Source: Burkholderia ambifaria (lineage in GTDB: Bacteria > Pseudomonadota > Gammaproteobacteria > Burkholderiales > Burkholderiaceae). Taken from it: a DNA stretch of 64,000 nucleotides. Shown here one piece after another: positions 48,638-57,277 of the stretch. The stretch's first letter is position 1; each line of letters begins with the position of its first letter. The notes below the pieces were generated by a model, which was not told the origin of the DNA, made no database searches, and was given only the letters and a program-made list of their open reading frames with translations. Where the stretch lies: assembly GCF_001443045.1 (NCBI RefSeq), contig NZ_LKPJ01000003.1, positions 225,935 through 289,934 on the forward strand, read 5' to 3'. A program made the translations under genes and the position numbers.

Positions 48638-49771
48638 TCAGGCCCGCGCGCCGAGTCGCCAGAGCGACGTGACCTCGGCGCGGCGGGCCGCGTGCAGCGG
48701 ATCGTCAGCGTCGGCCGACTTCGGGTGCGCGGGACGGATGTCTTCGCGGCCGAGCACGACGAGACCGGCTTCCTCGATCCATTGCAGCAGCGTGTCGCGC
48801 GGCCGCAGGCCGAGATGCTCGGCGAAATCGGACAGGATCAGCCAGCCTTCGCCGCCCGGTTCGAGATGGTCGGCAAGCCCGGCGAGGAAACCGCGCAGCA
48901 TGCGGCTGTCGGGATCGTAGACCGCGTATTCGATCGGCGCGCTCGGACGCGCCGGCACCCACGGCGGGTTGCAGACGACGAGCGGCGCGCGGCCGGCCGG
49001 AAACAGGTCGGCTTCGACGACGTCGACGCGATCGGCATGGCCGAGCCGCGCGACGTTCTCGCGTGCGCATGCGAGCGCACGCGGATCCTGGTCGGTCGCG
49101 ACGATGCGCTCGACGCCGCGTGATGCGAGCACGGCCGCCAGCACGCCGGTGCCCGTACCGATGTCGAACGCGAGCGACGTCGCCGGCAGCGGCGCGCGCG
49201 CGACGAGTTCGACATATTCGCCGCGCACCGGCGAGAACACGCCGTAATGCGGATGGATCGGCGCGCCGCCGAGCGCCGGAATCGGTACGCCCTTCTTGCG
49301 CCATTCGTGCGCGCCGACGAGGCCGAGCAGTTCGCGCAGCGACACGACCGACGGCGTGCCGCCCGGCCCGTACGCTTCCTCGCACGCTGCGCGCACGTCG
49401 GGCGCGCGGCGCAGCGGGATCGTGTAGTCGGCATCGAGCGGGATCAGCAGCATTCCGAGCGTACGGGCGCGCTGCGATTGCGCGAGACGGTGCAGGTTGA
49501 ATGCGTCGACGCCCACCGCGGCCTTCACCTTCTTCGGTTTGCGTTCGACGCGGCGCGCCATCGCCTGCACGAGCTGGCGCGCATTCTGGAAGTCGCCCTG
49601 CCAGACGAGTGCCGTGCCCTCGCACGCGAGGCGATACGCCGCGTCGGCGGTGAGACGGTCGTCGGCGGGCACGGCACGCTTGGGCGGCTGCACGCCGGCT
49701 TCGGAGCGCCAGCGCACGGCATGTTCGGCGCCGTCGGCGTCGGTCCAGTGGAAAACGGGGAAATCGGTCAC
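48638..49771 (-). CDS. Class I methyltransferase with NPPW motif
   Basis: 377-residue protein. The C-terminal half is a SAM methyltransferase with LAFDIGTGTGVLAAVLASRG, the acidic IVATDQDPRAL, and the catalytic VVCNPPWVP, the motif of enzymes that modify exocyclic or amide nitrogens (PrmC, RsmC, RlmG types). The N-terminal 180 residues form a separate region (VERKPKKVKAAVGVDAFNLH), probably for substrate recognition. It could modify rRNA or protein glutamine; I cannot tell which. Confidence 0.85.
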   Translation of the reverse strand: MTDFPVFHWTDADGAEHAVRWRSEAGVQPPKRAVPADDRLTADAAYRLACEGTALVWQGDFQNARQLVQAMARRVERKPKKVKAAVGVDAFNLHRLAQSQRARTLGMLLIPLDADYTIPLRRAPDVRAACEEAYGPGGTPSVVSLRELLGLVGAHEWRKKGVPIPALGGAPIHPHYGVFSPVRGEYVELVARAPLPATSLAFDIGTGTGVLAAVLASRGVERIVATDQDPRALACARENVARLGHADRVDVVEADLFPAGRAPLVVCNPPWVPARPSAPIEYAVYDPDSRMLRGFLAGLADHLEPGGEGWLILSDFAEHLGLRPRDTLLQWIEEAGLVVLGREDIRPAHPKSADADDPLHAARRAEVTSLWRLGARA

Positions 49772-49909
49772 GCGAGCTCGGCTACGGTTGGCTTCAGACA
49801 GGCGGCACTACGGGAGTGCGCCGCGCGGACCACACCATACCGCGCTTTGCCCACGCGGCAAAGCGCGGGCGACCGCCCTGGCCGCCACGCGGGGGATGCT
49901 CGCGGCGTG

Positions 49910-50242
49910 TCAGCTCTGGTCGTCGAGCGCCGCGTCCGGCGCGTTCTGCTTCACCGACGCGATGCCGTTCTCGCGGCCCGCTTCGGCCTGGTACAGCTCG
50001 CTCGTGCCGATGATCTCGTGGTTGCCGGCCTTCAGGTTGAACATGAACTGGCCGTTGGTCGCGGTCTTGCGCTCGTAGCGCGCGTCGTCCGGCGCGTTCT
50101 TGCGCACCGACGCGACGCCGTTTTCCGCCGACGCCCTGGTCTTGTACAGCTCGCTGCGCAGAATGATCTCGCCGTTGGCGGCCTTCAGGTGGAACAGGAA
50201 CTGCCCGTCGCTCGCTTTCTTGATGACGAATTTCGCTGCCAT
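49910..50242 (-). CDS. YegP/DUF1508 family protein with two tandem domains
   Basis: 110-residue protein made of two copies of the DUF1508 repeat: FVIKKASDGQFLFHLKAANG with RSELYKTRASAENGVASVRK, then YERKTATNGQFMFNLKAGNH with TSELYQAEAGRENGIASVKQ. No signal peptide is present. A GAGGG-type site precedes the ATG. The family folds as a small alpha/beta domain; function is not established. Confidence 0.93.
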   Translation of the reverse strand: MAAKFVIKKASDGQFLFHLKAANGEIILRSELYKTRASAENGVASVRKNAPDDARYERKTATNGQFMFNLKAGNHEIIGTSELYQAEAGRENGIASVKQNAPDAALDDQS

Positions 50243-50408
50243 GATGACCCTCTCGGAAAAGTCGTCCGGCCCTCCGGACCGAGGCAGTCTAAACGCGATT
50301 GCAACGCAAGACGTAAGACACGCGAAATTCGATCGTCAGGAATCGTCAGACGGCGTTGCGATCGCGCCGCATCATCCAGCCTGGCATCCGGCATCGCGCA
50401 GGCATCGT

Positions 50409-50903
50409 CTACCCGCCCCACCCCGGCGTCGCCGGCATGCGCAACGTGCCCACATCGCGAAAATGCACGGTGCCGAGCGCGCCACCCGCGAGCCGGCCAC
50501 GCAACGCGTACGGCAACTCGCCGCTGGCCGCCGCGCCGGGCAGGTTCCACGCCTGCCGCGCGGCGGCGAACGCCGATACCGAAACGGGCACGTCGATCAC
50601 GGCCTCGCCGAAGCGCGGCACGACGCCCGAGCGATCGCTGACGCCGCTCGCGAACGGCGTGCCGTTCAACTCGAGCGCGACCGAAATGCCGTCGTATTCG
50701 ATCGGCGTGTCGTTCGGGTTCTGCACGCGCAGCTTCAGGCTGAAGCGCATCTCGAGGCCCTGTCCGGCCAGCGGGTCGAGCCCGGCGACGGACACGCTCA
50801 CGGGCTCGCGCATCAGGCCCGCGCAACCGCCGAGCATAAGCACGGCGGCGAACAGCAGCAGCATCGCGCGCAGCGGCGCGATACGAAACAGGGCTCGTGG
50901 CAT
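50409..50903 (-). CDS. LEA type 2 family lipoprotein
   Basis: 164 residues from 50903. A signal peptide with lipobox (LFAAVLMLGGCAGL) leads to an LEA14-like beta domain: VSVAGLDPLAGQGLEMRFSL, VQNPNDTPIEYDGISVALEL and a C-terminal GRLAGGALG. The start is fixed by AAGGAGG seven bases upstream; a longer frame to 50972 lacks a signal-like start. Such proteins are periplasmic lipoproteins linked to desiccation or stress, with no proven role. Confidence 0.85.
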   Translation of the reverse strand: MPRALFRIAPLRAMLLLFAAVLMLGGCAGLMREPVSVSVAGLDPLAGQGLEMRFSLKLRVQNPNDTPIEYDGISVALELNGTPFASGVSDRSGVVPRFGEAVIDVPVSVSAFAAARQAWNLPGAAASGELPYALRGRLAGGALGTVHFRDVGTLRMPATPGWGG

Positions 50904-51547
50904 GGGCTGGCCTCCTTGCGGCAATCGATCGACAAGTCGTCGATGCATTGTACCGAGCGCGCGTCGCGACACCCTGATTCGTAGTTTTCGCGCATCGCCA
51001 AGATCGTTAATAGATTAAAACTACGGAAATGAACAGCTAAACGGAAAGTGAATTAATGCCTTCCGGCATTCACTGTCACACGAAAAACCCAATCGAATCA
51101 TTTTCTAATTTTTTCGTTTCCTTTACCCAAAACCATCAAGTATATTTACGCATCCTTCGAGCAGGCCGACAAACCTTGATGCCGCATGACGGCGATTTTA
51201 CGGAACGGCGACACGCCGTCCTTCCGTCCTGCGGCCTGGTACGGCCAGCCCCGTGGGTCGTCGGTTCAAAGGGAATGCACGCCCGCGCAGGGCGGGCGGC
51301 CCCGTGTCGTGCGCGCGAAATCAATTCAGTACAACACGCGCCCGGCCATTTTGAACCGGCAAGTTAACCGACATCCGGAAACACAGAGGGGGCAGTAAAC
51401 CATGATTACCTTCACGTAGTCGGCCAGCCGTCTTTTCGAATAATCCGTCACTTGCATTTCTCGTCGCTATTGATTAACGGCGAGGGATTGCTTTTGCCGG
51501 CGTTTTCGCAGCACTGAACGACTCTTTCAACAATCGAGGTTTCAGTC
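50904..51547. other. 644-base intergenic region before the M1 peptidase gene
   Basis: The first third (about 51000-51150) is clearly AT-rich. It holds a small hairpin, AATGCC-TTCC-GGCATT (51055-51070). A five-codon frame, MITFT, stands at 51402-51419 but has no clear ribosome-binding site. I see no RNA gene, no named riboswitch and no good promoter match. Confidence 0.5.
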
Positions 51548-53716
51548 ATGTCGATCAACATTCACAAGATGCGTTATCTGCCGCTGGTTGCCGCACTCGC
51601 ACTCGCCGGGTGCGGCGGCGACGACGGCGGCATGGGCTCGGCTTCCGCACTCAGTTCCGCCGGCGCGCCGCATTCGAGCTCGTCGCCCGCCGCCAACACG
51701 CCGCCGAGCGCGTCCAACGTCGACAAGAGCGTGTCGCCTGTCGAACTGCCGGACACCGTGGTACCGGTCAACTACCGCCTGTGGTTCCGCCCGAACGACG
51801 CGCTGAACGCGTTCGACGGGCGCGCCGATGTCGAAATCAAGGTGCTGAAACCGGTCAACAATATCGTGATCGCCGGTCACCGGATCAAGTTCACGAACGG
51901 CCGCATCACGCTGCAGCCGGGCAACATCCAGCTGATCGCGACGCCGCAGGACAAGGGCGACTTCTACCAGCTGCGCCCGGTGGCCGGCACGATCTCGCCG
52001 GGCAACTATTCGCTGCACATGGAATGGTCGGGCATCATCAACTTCAAGTCGTACGACGATCCGGTCAACCACACCGGCGGCAGCTGCGGCGACGATCCGT
52101 ATCCGGGCTGCTCGGCCGCCGAAGGCGTGTTCCGCGTCGACCTGAAGAGCACCGACGGCACGACGAGCGGCGCGATCCTCACGCAGGGCGAAACCAACCT
52201 GGCGCGCCAGTGGTTCCCGGGCTGGGACGAGCCGGCGTTCCGTCCGACCTATGAAGTGACGGCCGAAGTGCCGCAGAACTGGCGCGTCGTATCGAACGCG
52301 GCCGAGAAGCCGTCGACCAACGTCGGCGGCGGCTACAAGCTCGTGCAGTTCGAGAAGACGCCGCCAATGCCGTCGTACCTGCTGTTCTTCGGCGGCGGCA
52401 TGTTCGACACCTACGAGGACGATTTCTCGAGCCCGCTGCCGGGCAGCAAGGGCGGCCTGCACCTGCGCGTGTTCACGCCACCGGGCATGAGCGACTGGGC
52501 GAAGCCGGCGATGGACCGCACCAAGCAGGCGCTCGACTTCTACTACCGCTACACGGGCATTCCGCTGCCGCTCACGAAATTCGATACGGTCGCCGCGAAC
52601 GACGCGTTCAAGGAGCAGAAGGACCTGAACTTCGGCGGGATGGAGAACTGGGGATCGATCCTCGAATTCGCGGACGACATCCTGCCGCAGCCAGGCCAGC
52701 CGATGTCGCGTTACGGTAACGAGGTGCTGACGCACGAAGTCGCGCACCAGTGGTTCGGAGACCTCGTCACGACCGACTGGTGGGACAACGTCTGGCTCAA
52801 CGAGTCGTTCGCGACGTTCTTCGAGACGAAGACGACGATCCAGTTCTTCCCTGACGAGTTCAGCTGGCTCGACCAGGTGAAGAACAAGTACCGCGTGATC
52901 AATCGCGACATCGGCCCGAACGCGTTCCCGGTCGCGCCGAACTTCAACGACTGGGCGTCGAACGACTTCGTGCTGAGCGCGAGCGCGTTCACGTACGACA
53001 AGGGCGGCCATGTGCTGAAGACGCTCGAGAACTATCTCGGCGAGCAGACGCTGCGCCACGGCCTGCAGCAGTACCTGGTCGACTACTCGTTCGGCAACGG
53101 CACGCCGAAGCGTCTGTGGGACGCGCTGTCGAAGGCGAGCGGCCAGCCGGTCGGCCCGATCGGCGACAGCTACGTGCGCCAGACGGGCGTGCCGCTGATC
53201 TCGCTCGACACGCAGTGCGACATGACGAAGAACCAGACCGTCGTCACGCTGAAACAGCAGCCGTTCCCGAACACGAACGCGTATCCGGGCCTGCAGTGGA
53301 CGGTACCGATCACGCTCGCGTACGGCCAGGGTCTCGCGAAACACACGACGCTCGCGCTGAAGGATACGCAGGCGCAGACGCGGATCGACGGCTGCACGGG
53401 GGTGGTCGCGGATCCGAGCGGTCTCGACTACTACGTCGTGAACTACAGCGACGCCGCGTGGAGCGGCCTGCTCACGCAGGTCAACAGCTCGACCGATCCG
53501 GTGCTGCTCGCGAACCTGAAGAGCGAGGCCGCGCTGCTCGTCGCGAACAACCTCGCCCCGGCTTCGCGTTCGACGTCGATCGGCTCGGTCGCTTCGCCGG
53601 CCGCGATGAAGCTGCGCCAGACGCCGAGCTTCGGCGGCATCGCGCCGACGGTGAAGGAACGTCCGTCGCTGCGCTACCAGGGCATGTTCAAGCCGCGCAA
53701 GACGCTGGTTCAGTAA
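51548..53716 (+). CDS. M1 family aminopeptidase, lipoprotein
   Basis: 722-residue zinc metallopeptidase of the M1 (aminopeptidase N) family. The signal peptide ends in a lipobox (LAALALAGCGGDDGG pattern at about residues 16-30), so it is exported and lipid-anchored, unlike cytoplasmic PepN. The exopeptidase motif is GGMENWGS. The zinc site is H396-EVA-H400 with E419 in NVWLNESFATF, exactly the HExxH-18x-E pattern. A Ser/Ala/Pro-rich linker follows the lipobox. A GAGGTTTCAGTC site precedes the ATG. It probably trims peptides in the periplasm. Confidence 0.92.
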   Translation: MSINIHKMRYLPLVAALALAGCGGDDGGMGSASALSSAGAPHSSSSPAANTPPSASNVDKSVSPVELPDTVVPVNYRLWFRPNDALNAFDGRADVEIKVLKPVNNIVIAGHRIKFTNGRITLQPGNIQLIATPQDKGDFYQLRPVAGTISPGNYSLHMEWSGIINFKSYDDPVNHTGGSCGDDPYPGCSAAEGVFRVDLKSTDGTTSGAILTQGETNLARQWFPGWDEPAFRPTYEVTAEVPQNWRVVSNAAEKPSTNVGGGYKLVQFEKTPPMPSYLLFFGGGMFDTYEDDFSSPLPGSKGGLHLRVFTPPGMSDWAKPAMDRTKQALDFYYRYTGIPLPLTKFDTVAANDAFKEQKDLNFGGMENWGSILEFADDILPQPGQPMSRYGNEVLTHEVAHQWFGDLVTTDWWDNVWLNESFATFFETKTTIQFFPDEFSWLDQVKNKYRVINRDIGPNAFPVAPNFNDWASNDFVLSASAFTYDKGGHVLKTLENYLGEQTLRHGLQQYLVDYSFGNGTPKRLWDALSKASGQPVGPIGDSYVRQTGVPLISLDTQCDMTKNQTVVTLKQQPFPNTNAYPGLQWTVPITLAYGQGLAKHTTLALKDTQAQTRIDGCTGVVADPSGLDYYVVNYSDAAWSGLLTQVNSSTDPVLLANLKSEAALLVANNLAPASRSTSIGSVASPAAMKLRQTPSFGGIAPTVKERPSLRYQGMFKPRKTLVQ

Positions 53717-53785
53717 CAGGGTCCGGCCGGCCGGTGCCGTGCGGTACGCGGCGCCGGCCGGTGTTCAAACCTTCACGTCCTTCGG

Positions 53786-53814
53786 CAGGCCTCGCATGCG
53801 GGGCCTGTTTTTTT
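53786..53814 (+). terminator. Terminator of the M1 peptidase gene
   Basis: CAGGCC (53786-53791) pairs with GGCCTG (53802-53807), with an inner CGCATGCG palindrome, followed by seven T. Confidence 0.85.
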
Positions 53815-53844
53815 GCCGTTCGCGCAGCATCCGCAAAGGCATGG

Positions 53845-54873
53845 CTAGCGATCGTCGCGCCGGCGAAACGCCCACCACGCGGCAAGCGCGGTGAAGCCCG
53901 CGACCAGCAGCACCATCAGCCAGAAGCCGTGCTTGTTCTCGGAGAACGGCACGCCGCCGACGTTCATCCCGAAGAAACCCGCGACGATGTTGATCGGCAG
54001 TGCGATCACGGTCACGAGCGTCAGCGTGAAGAGCGTCCGGTTGTTCTGCTCGTCGAGCCGCGAGCCGATCTCTTCCTGCAACAGCTTGATCCGCTCGTTG
54101 AGCCCCGACAGGTCGGCCAGCACCAGCGAGAACTCTTCGGTCGACTCGCGCAGCTCCTGCACGTCTTCGGGATGCAGCCACGCGGGCGGCTTCGCGAGCA
54201 GCCGGAAGATCGACCCGGGCTCGGGTGCCAGCATGCGCTGCAGCCGCGTCAGCGTGCGGCGCATCGCACCGAGCTCGATGCGGTTCGACGTGAGCCGCTG
54301 CGACAGGAAGCGATCCTCGATGCGATCGACGTCGACACTCGTGCGCCGCATGATCTGGATCAGCAGGTCGGCCTGGTCGCGCAGCAGGTGCACGAGCAAT
54401 TCGGCCGGCGACCGGAACCGCTCGCCGTCGCGCACGCAGGCGCGCAGCGTGTCGACCGAGCGCAGCGGCTTGAGCCGCGCGGTGACCATGATGCGTCGCT
54501 CGACGTGAACGAACAGCGTCGCGATTTCCGACGGCGTCAGTTCGAGGTTGAACATCACGTCGTTGACGATCGCGCGCAACGCACCGTCCTCCTGCTCGAT
54601 GCGCGTCGAGCGCGACCCTTCGTGCAGGAACTCGAAGAAGCTGTCGGGCAAGCCGAGGTGCGTGCGCATCCAGCGCTCGCTCGCGCCGTGCGCGAGATTG
54701 AAGTGCAGCCAGACGAAATCGTCCGATGCGGCCGCCTCGCGCTCGCGGCACGCGCGCAGCCACGCGGCGGCCGCGTCGGCATCGAGCATCGCGCCCGATC
54801 CGCCCGGGATGAAGCGGAATCCGCACACCATGCCGGACGTATCGGCGCCGTAAGTCTGTACGATCAGGTCCAT
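53845..54873 (-). CDS. zntB: ZntB/CorA-family metal ion transporter
   Basis: 342-residue CorA-superfamily transporter of the ZntB branch, which moves Zn2+ in enterobacteria. A large cytoplasmic N-terminal domain (GASERWMRTHLGLPDSFFEF and EQEDGALRAIVNDVMF) and a long helix precede two membrane segments. The first ends in the signature GMN (VAGFFGMNVGGVP), followed by a short loop and the second helix to the basic end RRRDDR. The loop differs from the MPEL of true Mg2+ CorA. Direction of transport is not evident. Confidence 0.9.
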   Translation of the reverse strand: MDLIVQTYGADTSGMVCGFRFIPGGSGAMLDADAAAAWLRACREREAAASDDFVWLHFNLAHGASERWMRTHLGLPDSFFEFLHEGSRSTRIEQEDGALRAIVNDVMFNLELTPSEIATLFVHVERRIMVTARLKPLRSVDTLRACVRDGERFRSPAELLVHLLRDQADLLIQIMRRTSVDVDRIEDRFLSQRLTSNRIELGAMRRTLTRLQRMLAPEPGSIFRLLAKPPAWLHPEDVQELRESTEEFSLVLADLSGLNERIKLLQEEIGSRLDEQNNRTLFTLTLVTVIALPINIVAGFFGMNVGGVPFSENKHGFWLMVLLVAGFTALAAWWAFRRRDDR

Positions 54874-54999
54874 CGTGTCGAAGGTCGTGCGGCGCGCGCC
54901 GCGCCGGGAAATGAAAGGAAACGTATGCCCGACGCATGTGTCGCTCTCGTGACACTGTCACATGCGGCCGTCCGTGCGCCACACGGCCCCAAAAGCAAC

Positions 55000-55021
55000 G
55001 CGCCGCCCGGATGGGCGGCGC
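55000..55021 (-). terminator. Hairpin after the Cys-tailed membrane protein gene
   Basis: A 9-bp perfect stem, GCGCCGCCC with GGGCGGCGC, has a 4-base loop. On the minus strand only a short T run follows a few bases later, so termination strength is uncertain. Confidence 0.45.
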
Positions 55022-55055
55022 ATGTGCGACGAGCGGGTCGGCGTGAAGCCGTCGA

Positions 55056-56009
55056 TTACTGCCGCGTCTCCGACTGCGCGGCGGTCGGGCATGCCGGATC
55101 CTTGCCCCAGTGGCCGTCGCAGACGCGCCAGCGGCACAGCTGATCCTCGAAGAAGCCGCGTTCCGAGCAATCCTTCACGCGCGATGCGAGCGAACCGCCC
55201 GTCGTGGCGGCCGTCTTGGTCGGCACGACTTGCCCCTTCTGCGCGGCGGCCTTCTTGTCGGCCGGCTTCGTACGTGCGACGAGCGCGGCGAGCAGGTCCG
55301 CATCCGGATCGTCCTTCCCGGACGCCTTCCCGCTCGCGGTGCGGGTCGTCGCATCGCGACGCTTCTTCGCCTGCGCGAGCTCCGCCTGCTGTTCCTTATG
55401 AGACTTGCGGGCTTCCGCCTTCGCTTCCGCCTTCGCATCGGTCTTGCTGCGTGCGGCGACCTTGTCGCCCTTCGCGGTATCGGCCTTCGCCGTTTTCGTC
55501 GCCGCTGCTGCGGCGGCCGTCGCGGCAACGGCGCCTGCCGTGGCTGCGCCCGATGCATCGTCGGCACCGTTCGCGAGCGCGCGCGACAAGCGGCTGCTGT
55601 CCGCACCCGATGCGGACGCAACGGTCTGGGATGCCGCATCGTCATTGACGATCGTCGCCGGTTGCGCGGCGGGCGTGGCCGACGCTGCATTCTGCGCGAC
55701 CTGCACGGCGGCGCCGCTGGCTGCCTCGGCTTTCGCGGGTGCCTGCGCGGGCGCAGCGGCCACGACGGCCTGCTCGCCCGATTGCTGCTGCCAGCGCCAG
55801 GCGCCCCAGCCGCCGACGGCGACCACCAGCGCGACGACGGCCGCGATCGGCCCCTTCAGCGAACGGCGCGGCGCTTCGGCTGGCGGCGTGACACGTCCTT
55901 CCAGATTCGCGAGAATGCGCGACTGCTGAGGTCCACCCTCGCCTGCCGGTTTGGTATCGGACAACAGGCTGGGCGGGGTTTTCGAATTTGAATTTTCCGG
56001 CGCACTCAT
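55056..56009 (-). CDS. Ala-rich single-pass membrane protein with Cys-rich tail, T6SS-adjacent
   Basis: 317 residues, unknown function. Layout: a polar N-terminus (1-50), one membrane helix at about 54-71 (IAAVVALVVAVGGWGAW), a long Ala/Lys-rich low-complexity region (75-265), and a compact C-terminal end with four cysteines (VKDCSERGFFEDQLCRWRVC then DPACP). Orientation puts the tail in the periplasm, where the cysteines could form disulfides. It is divergent from the TagX-like gene at the edge of the type VI locus, 121 bases apart. A T6SS role is suggested by position only. Confidence 0.7.
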   Translation of the reverse strand: MSAPENSNSKTPPSLLSDTKPAGEGGPQQSRILANLEGRVTPPAEAPRRSLKGPIAAVVALVVAVGGWGAWRWQQQSGEQAVVAAAPAQAPAKAEAASGAAVQVAQNAASATPAAQPATIVNDDAASQTVASASGADSSRLSRALANGADDASGAATAGAVAATAAAAAATKTAKADTAKGDKVAARSKTDAKAEAKAEARKSHKEQQAELAQAKKRRDATTRTASGKASGKDDPDADLLAALVARTKPADKKAAAQKGQVVPTKTAATTGGSLASRVKDCSERGFFEDQLCRWRVCDGHWGKDPACPTAAQSETRQ

Positions 56010-56130
56010 TCAGCGTCTCATTGAATCCTGGTTTAATTCACCGCGATAATATAGCCCGGCCTCTCAAAGCAGCCTGATTCTAAGAGCAAGCATTGCAAAA
56101 CACAATCAATTCCAATTTCCGGGGATTTCA

Positions 56131-56976
56131 TTGATTGCCGTCGCACTCGTCGCCTATTTCGCCCTTGCCGTCGCGGTTGCGGCACTGTTGCTTTTACCGG
56201 GTATCCGGGCGACCGTTTTCGAAACCGTCGCCCAGTTTCACGGCCGCCTGACGCGCCGTGCGAACGATCGCGCCGCACGCACGCGAAGTCAAATTGTTAA
56301 ATCGGCAACCGTTACGCGCGGCGCATTAAGTGATGTGCAAAATTTACTGATTCGGCGACGCTTGATGATTATGGTGTCGGCAGGTATTCTTGCGACGCCG
56401 CCATTGGTGGCCATTGCGTTACGCGGTCGGCAATTGTTTCAATACGACGACACGGCGCGCGTGCCCGACGAGAAGATCGCTGCGCTGCTGCAAGGCGAAC
56501 AACTCGTGCCGCCGCCACCGTTGCCGCCGGAAGTCTTTGCCACGAAGGAAGTCGAACAGGTGCGGCCGGCGCTCAAGGATGCGAGCCGCGACTGGAACCT
56601 GCTGGATCCCGATTTCCGTACGCGTTTGCTGCTGGTCTATAAGATCATGCACGAACAATATGGTTACGAAATGGCGCTGCTGGAAGGTTATCGGAGTCCG
56701 GAACGGCAGAACCGGCTCGCGCAGATGGGCACCAATGTGACCAATGCGGCGGCTTTCCAGAGTTATCACCAGTTCGGGTTGGCGGCCGACAACGCGTTTC
56801 TGCGCGACGGCAAGCTGGTCATTTCCGAGAAAGATCCCTGGGCGATGCGCGGCTACCAGTTGTACGGACAGGTTGCCGAGCAGGTCGGCCTGACCTGGGG
56901 AGGCCGATGGAAAATGATGGATCTCGGGCACGTGGAATACCATAAACCCGGTTTTAAACTGGGACGCGGCAGCTAG
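56131..56976 (+). CDS. tagX: TagX-like M15 peptidase of the type VI locus
   Basis: 281-residue membrane-anchored D-Ala-D-Ala-type (M15) peptidase. Acinetobacter TagX is a peptidoglycan L,D-endopeptidase needed for T6SS assembly. There are two hydrophobic segments (about 2-23 and 78-97), then the catalytic domain with LLEGYRSPERQNRLAQMG. Zinc ligands H213 and D220 are in SYHQFGLAADNA, and H267 is in DLGHVEY. It starts with TTG after GGGGA; no better start retains the first helix. Codon use is AT-richer than in the neighbours. It precedes tssM by 301 bases. Confidence 0.85.
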   Translation: MIAVALVAYFALAVAVAALLLLPGIRATVFETVAQFHGRLTRRANDRAARTRSQIVKSATVTRGALSDVQNLLIRRRLMIMVSAGILATPPLVAIALRGRQLFQYDDTARVPDEKIAALLQGEQLVPPPPLPPEVFATKEVEQVRPALKDASRDWNLLDPDFRTRLLLVYKIMHEQYGYEMALLEGYRSPERQNRLAQMGTNVTNAAAFQSYHQFGLAADNAFLRDGKLVISEKDPWAMRGYQLYGQVAEQVGLTWGGRWKMMDLGHVEYHKPGFKLGRGS

Positions 56977-57277
56977 TCAGGGCTGCCGGACAAGAAATAA
57001 TGAGGGCGGCATGGGGCTTTTTAATCACCCGGCAGGAAACGATTTGGGCGGCGCAATCGATCGGGCATTCCGTTGCGCGATTTTTTCAGGCCGCCGCTTC
57101 CGTTTTAATTCTCACAGCGTCCTTTCATTATTGCGCGCGCCTTCTCCGATGCCGCGGGCGCATTGATGCCAGCCCCCTTCATCCCGTTTGACAGCATGGC
57201 GACACATCGCAGCGCCACTCTTGCCGCTCGGCGCGCCTGCGTCGCCTCACTGAATCGCCCCGGAACCTGAACGTCCT
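56977..57277. other. 301-base gap between the TagX-like gene and tssM
   Basis: AT-richer at its start. It contains a 63-codon frame (57000-57191) without family resemblance or a convincing ribosome-binding site, which I do not accept as a gene. A TTGACA hexamer at 57189-57194 has no matching -10 at 16-18 bases. No terminator stem stands out. Confidence 0.4.

Noticed and set aside
51402-51419. Five-codon frame MITFT in the leader of the M1 peptidase gene
   Set aside because: Too short and without a clear ribosome-binding site or repeated regulatory codon to call a leader peptide.
57000-57191. 63-codon frame between the TagX-like gene and tssM
   Set aside because: No family resemblance, no clear ribosome-binding site and mixed composition; more likely spacer.
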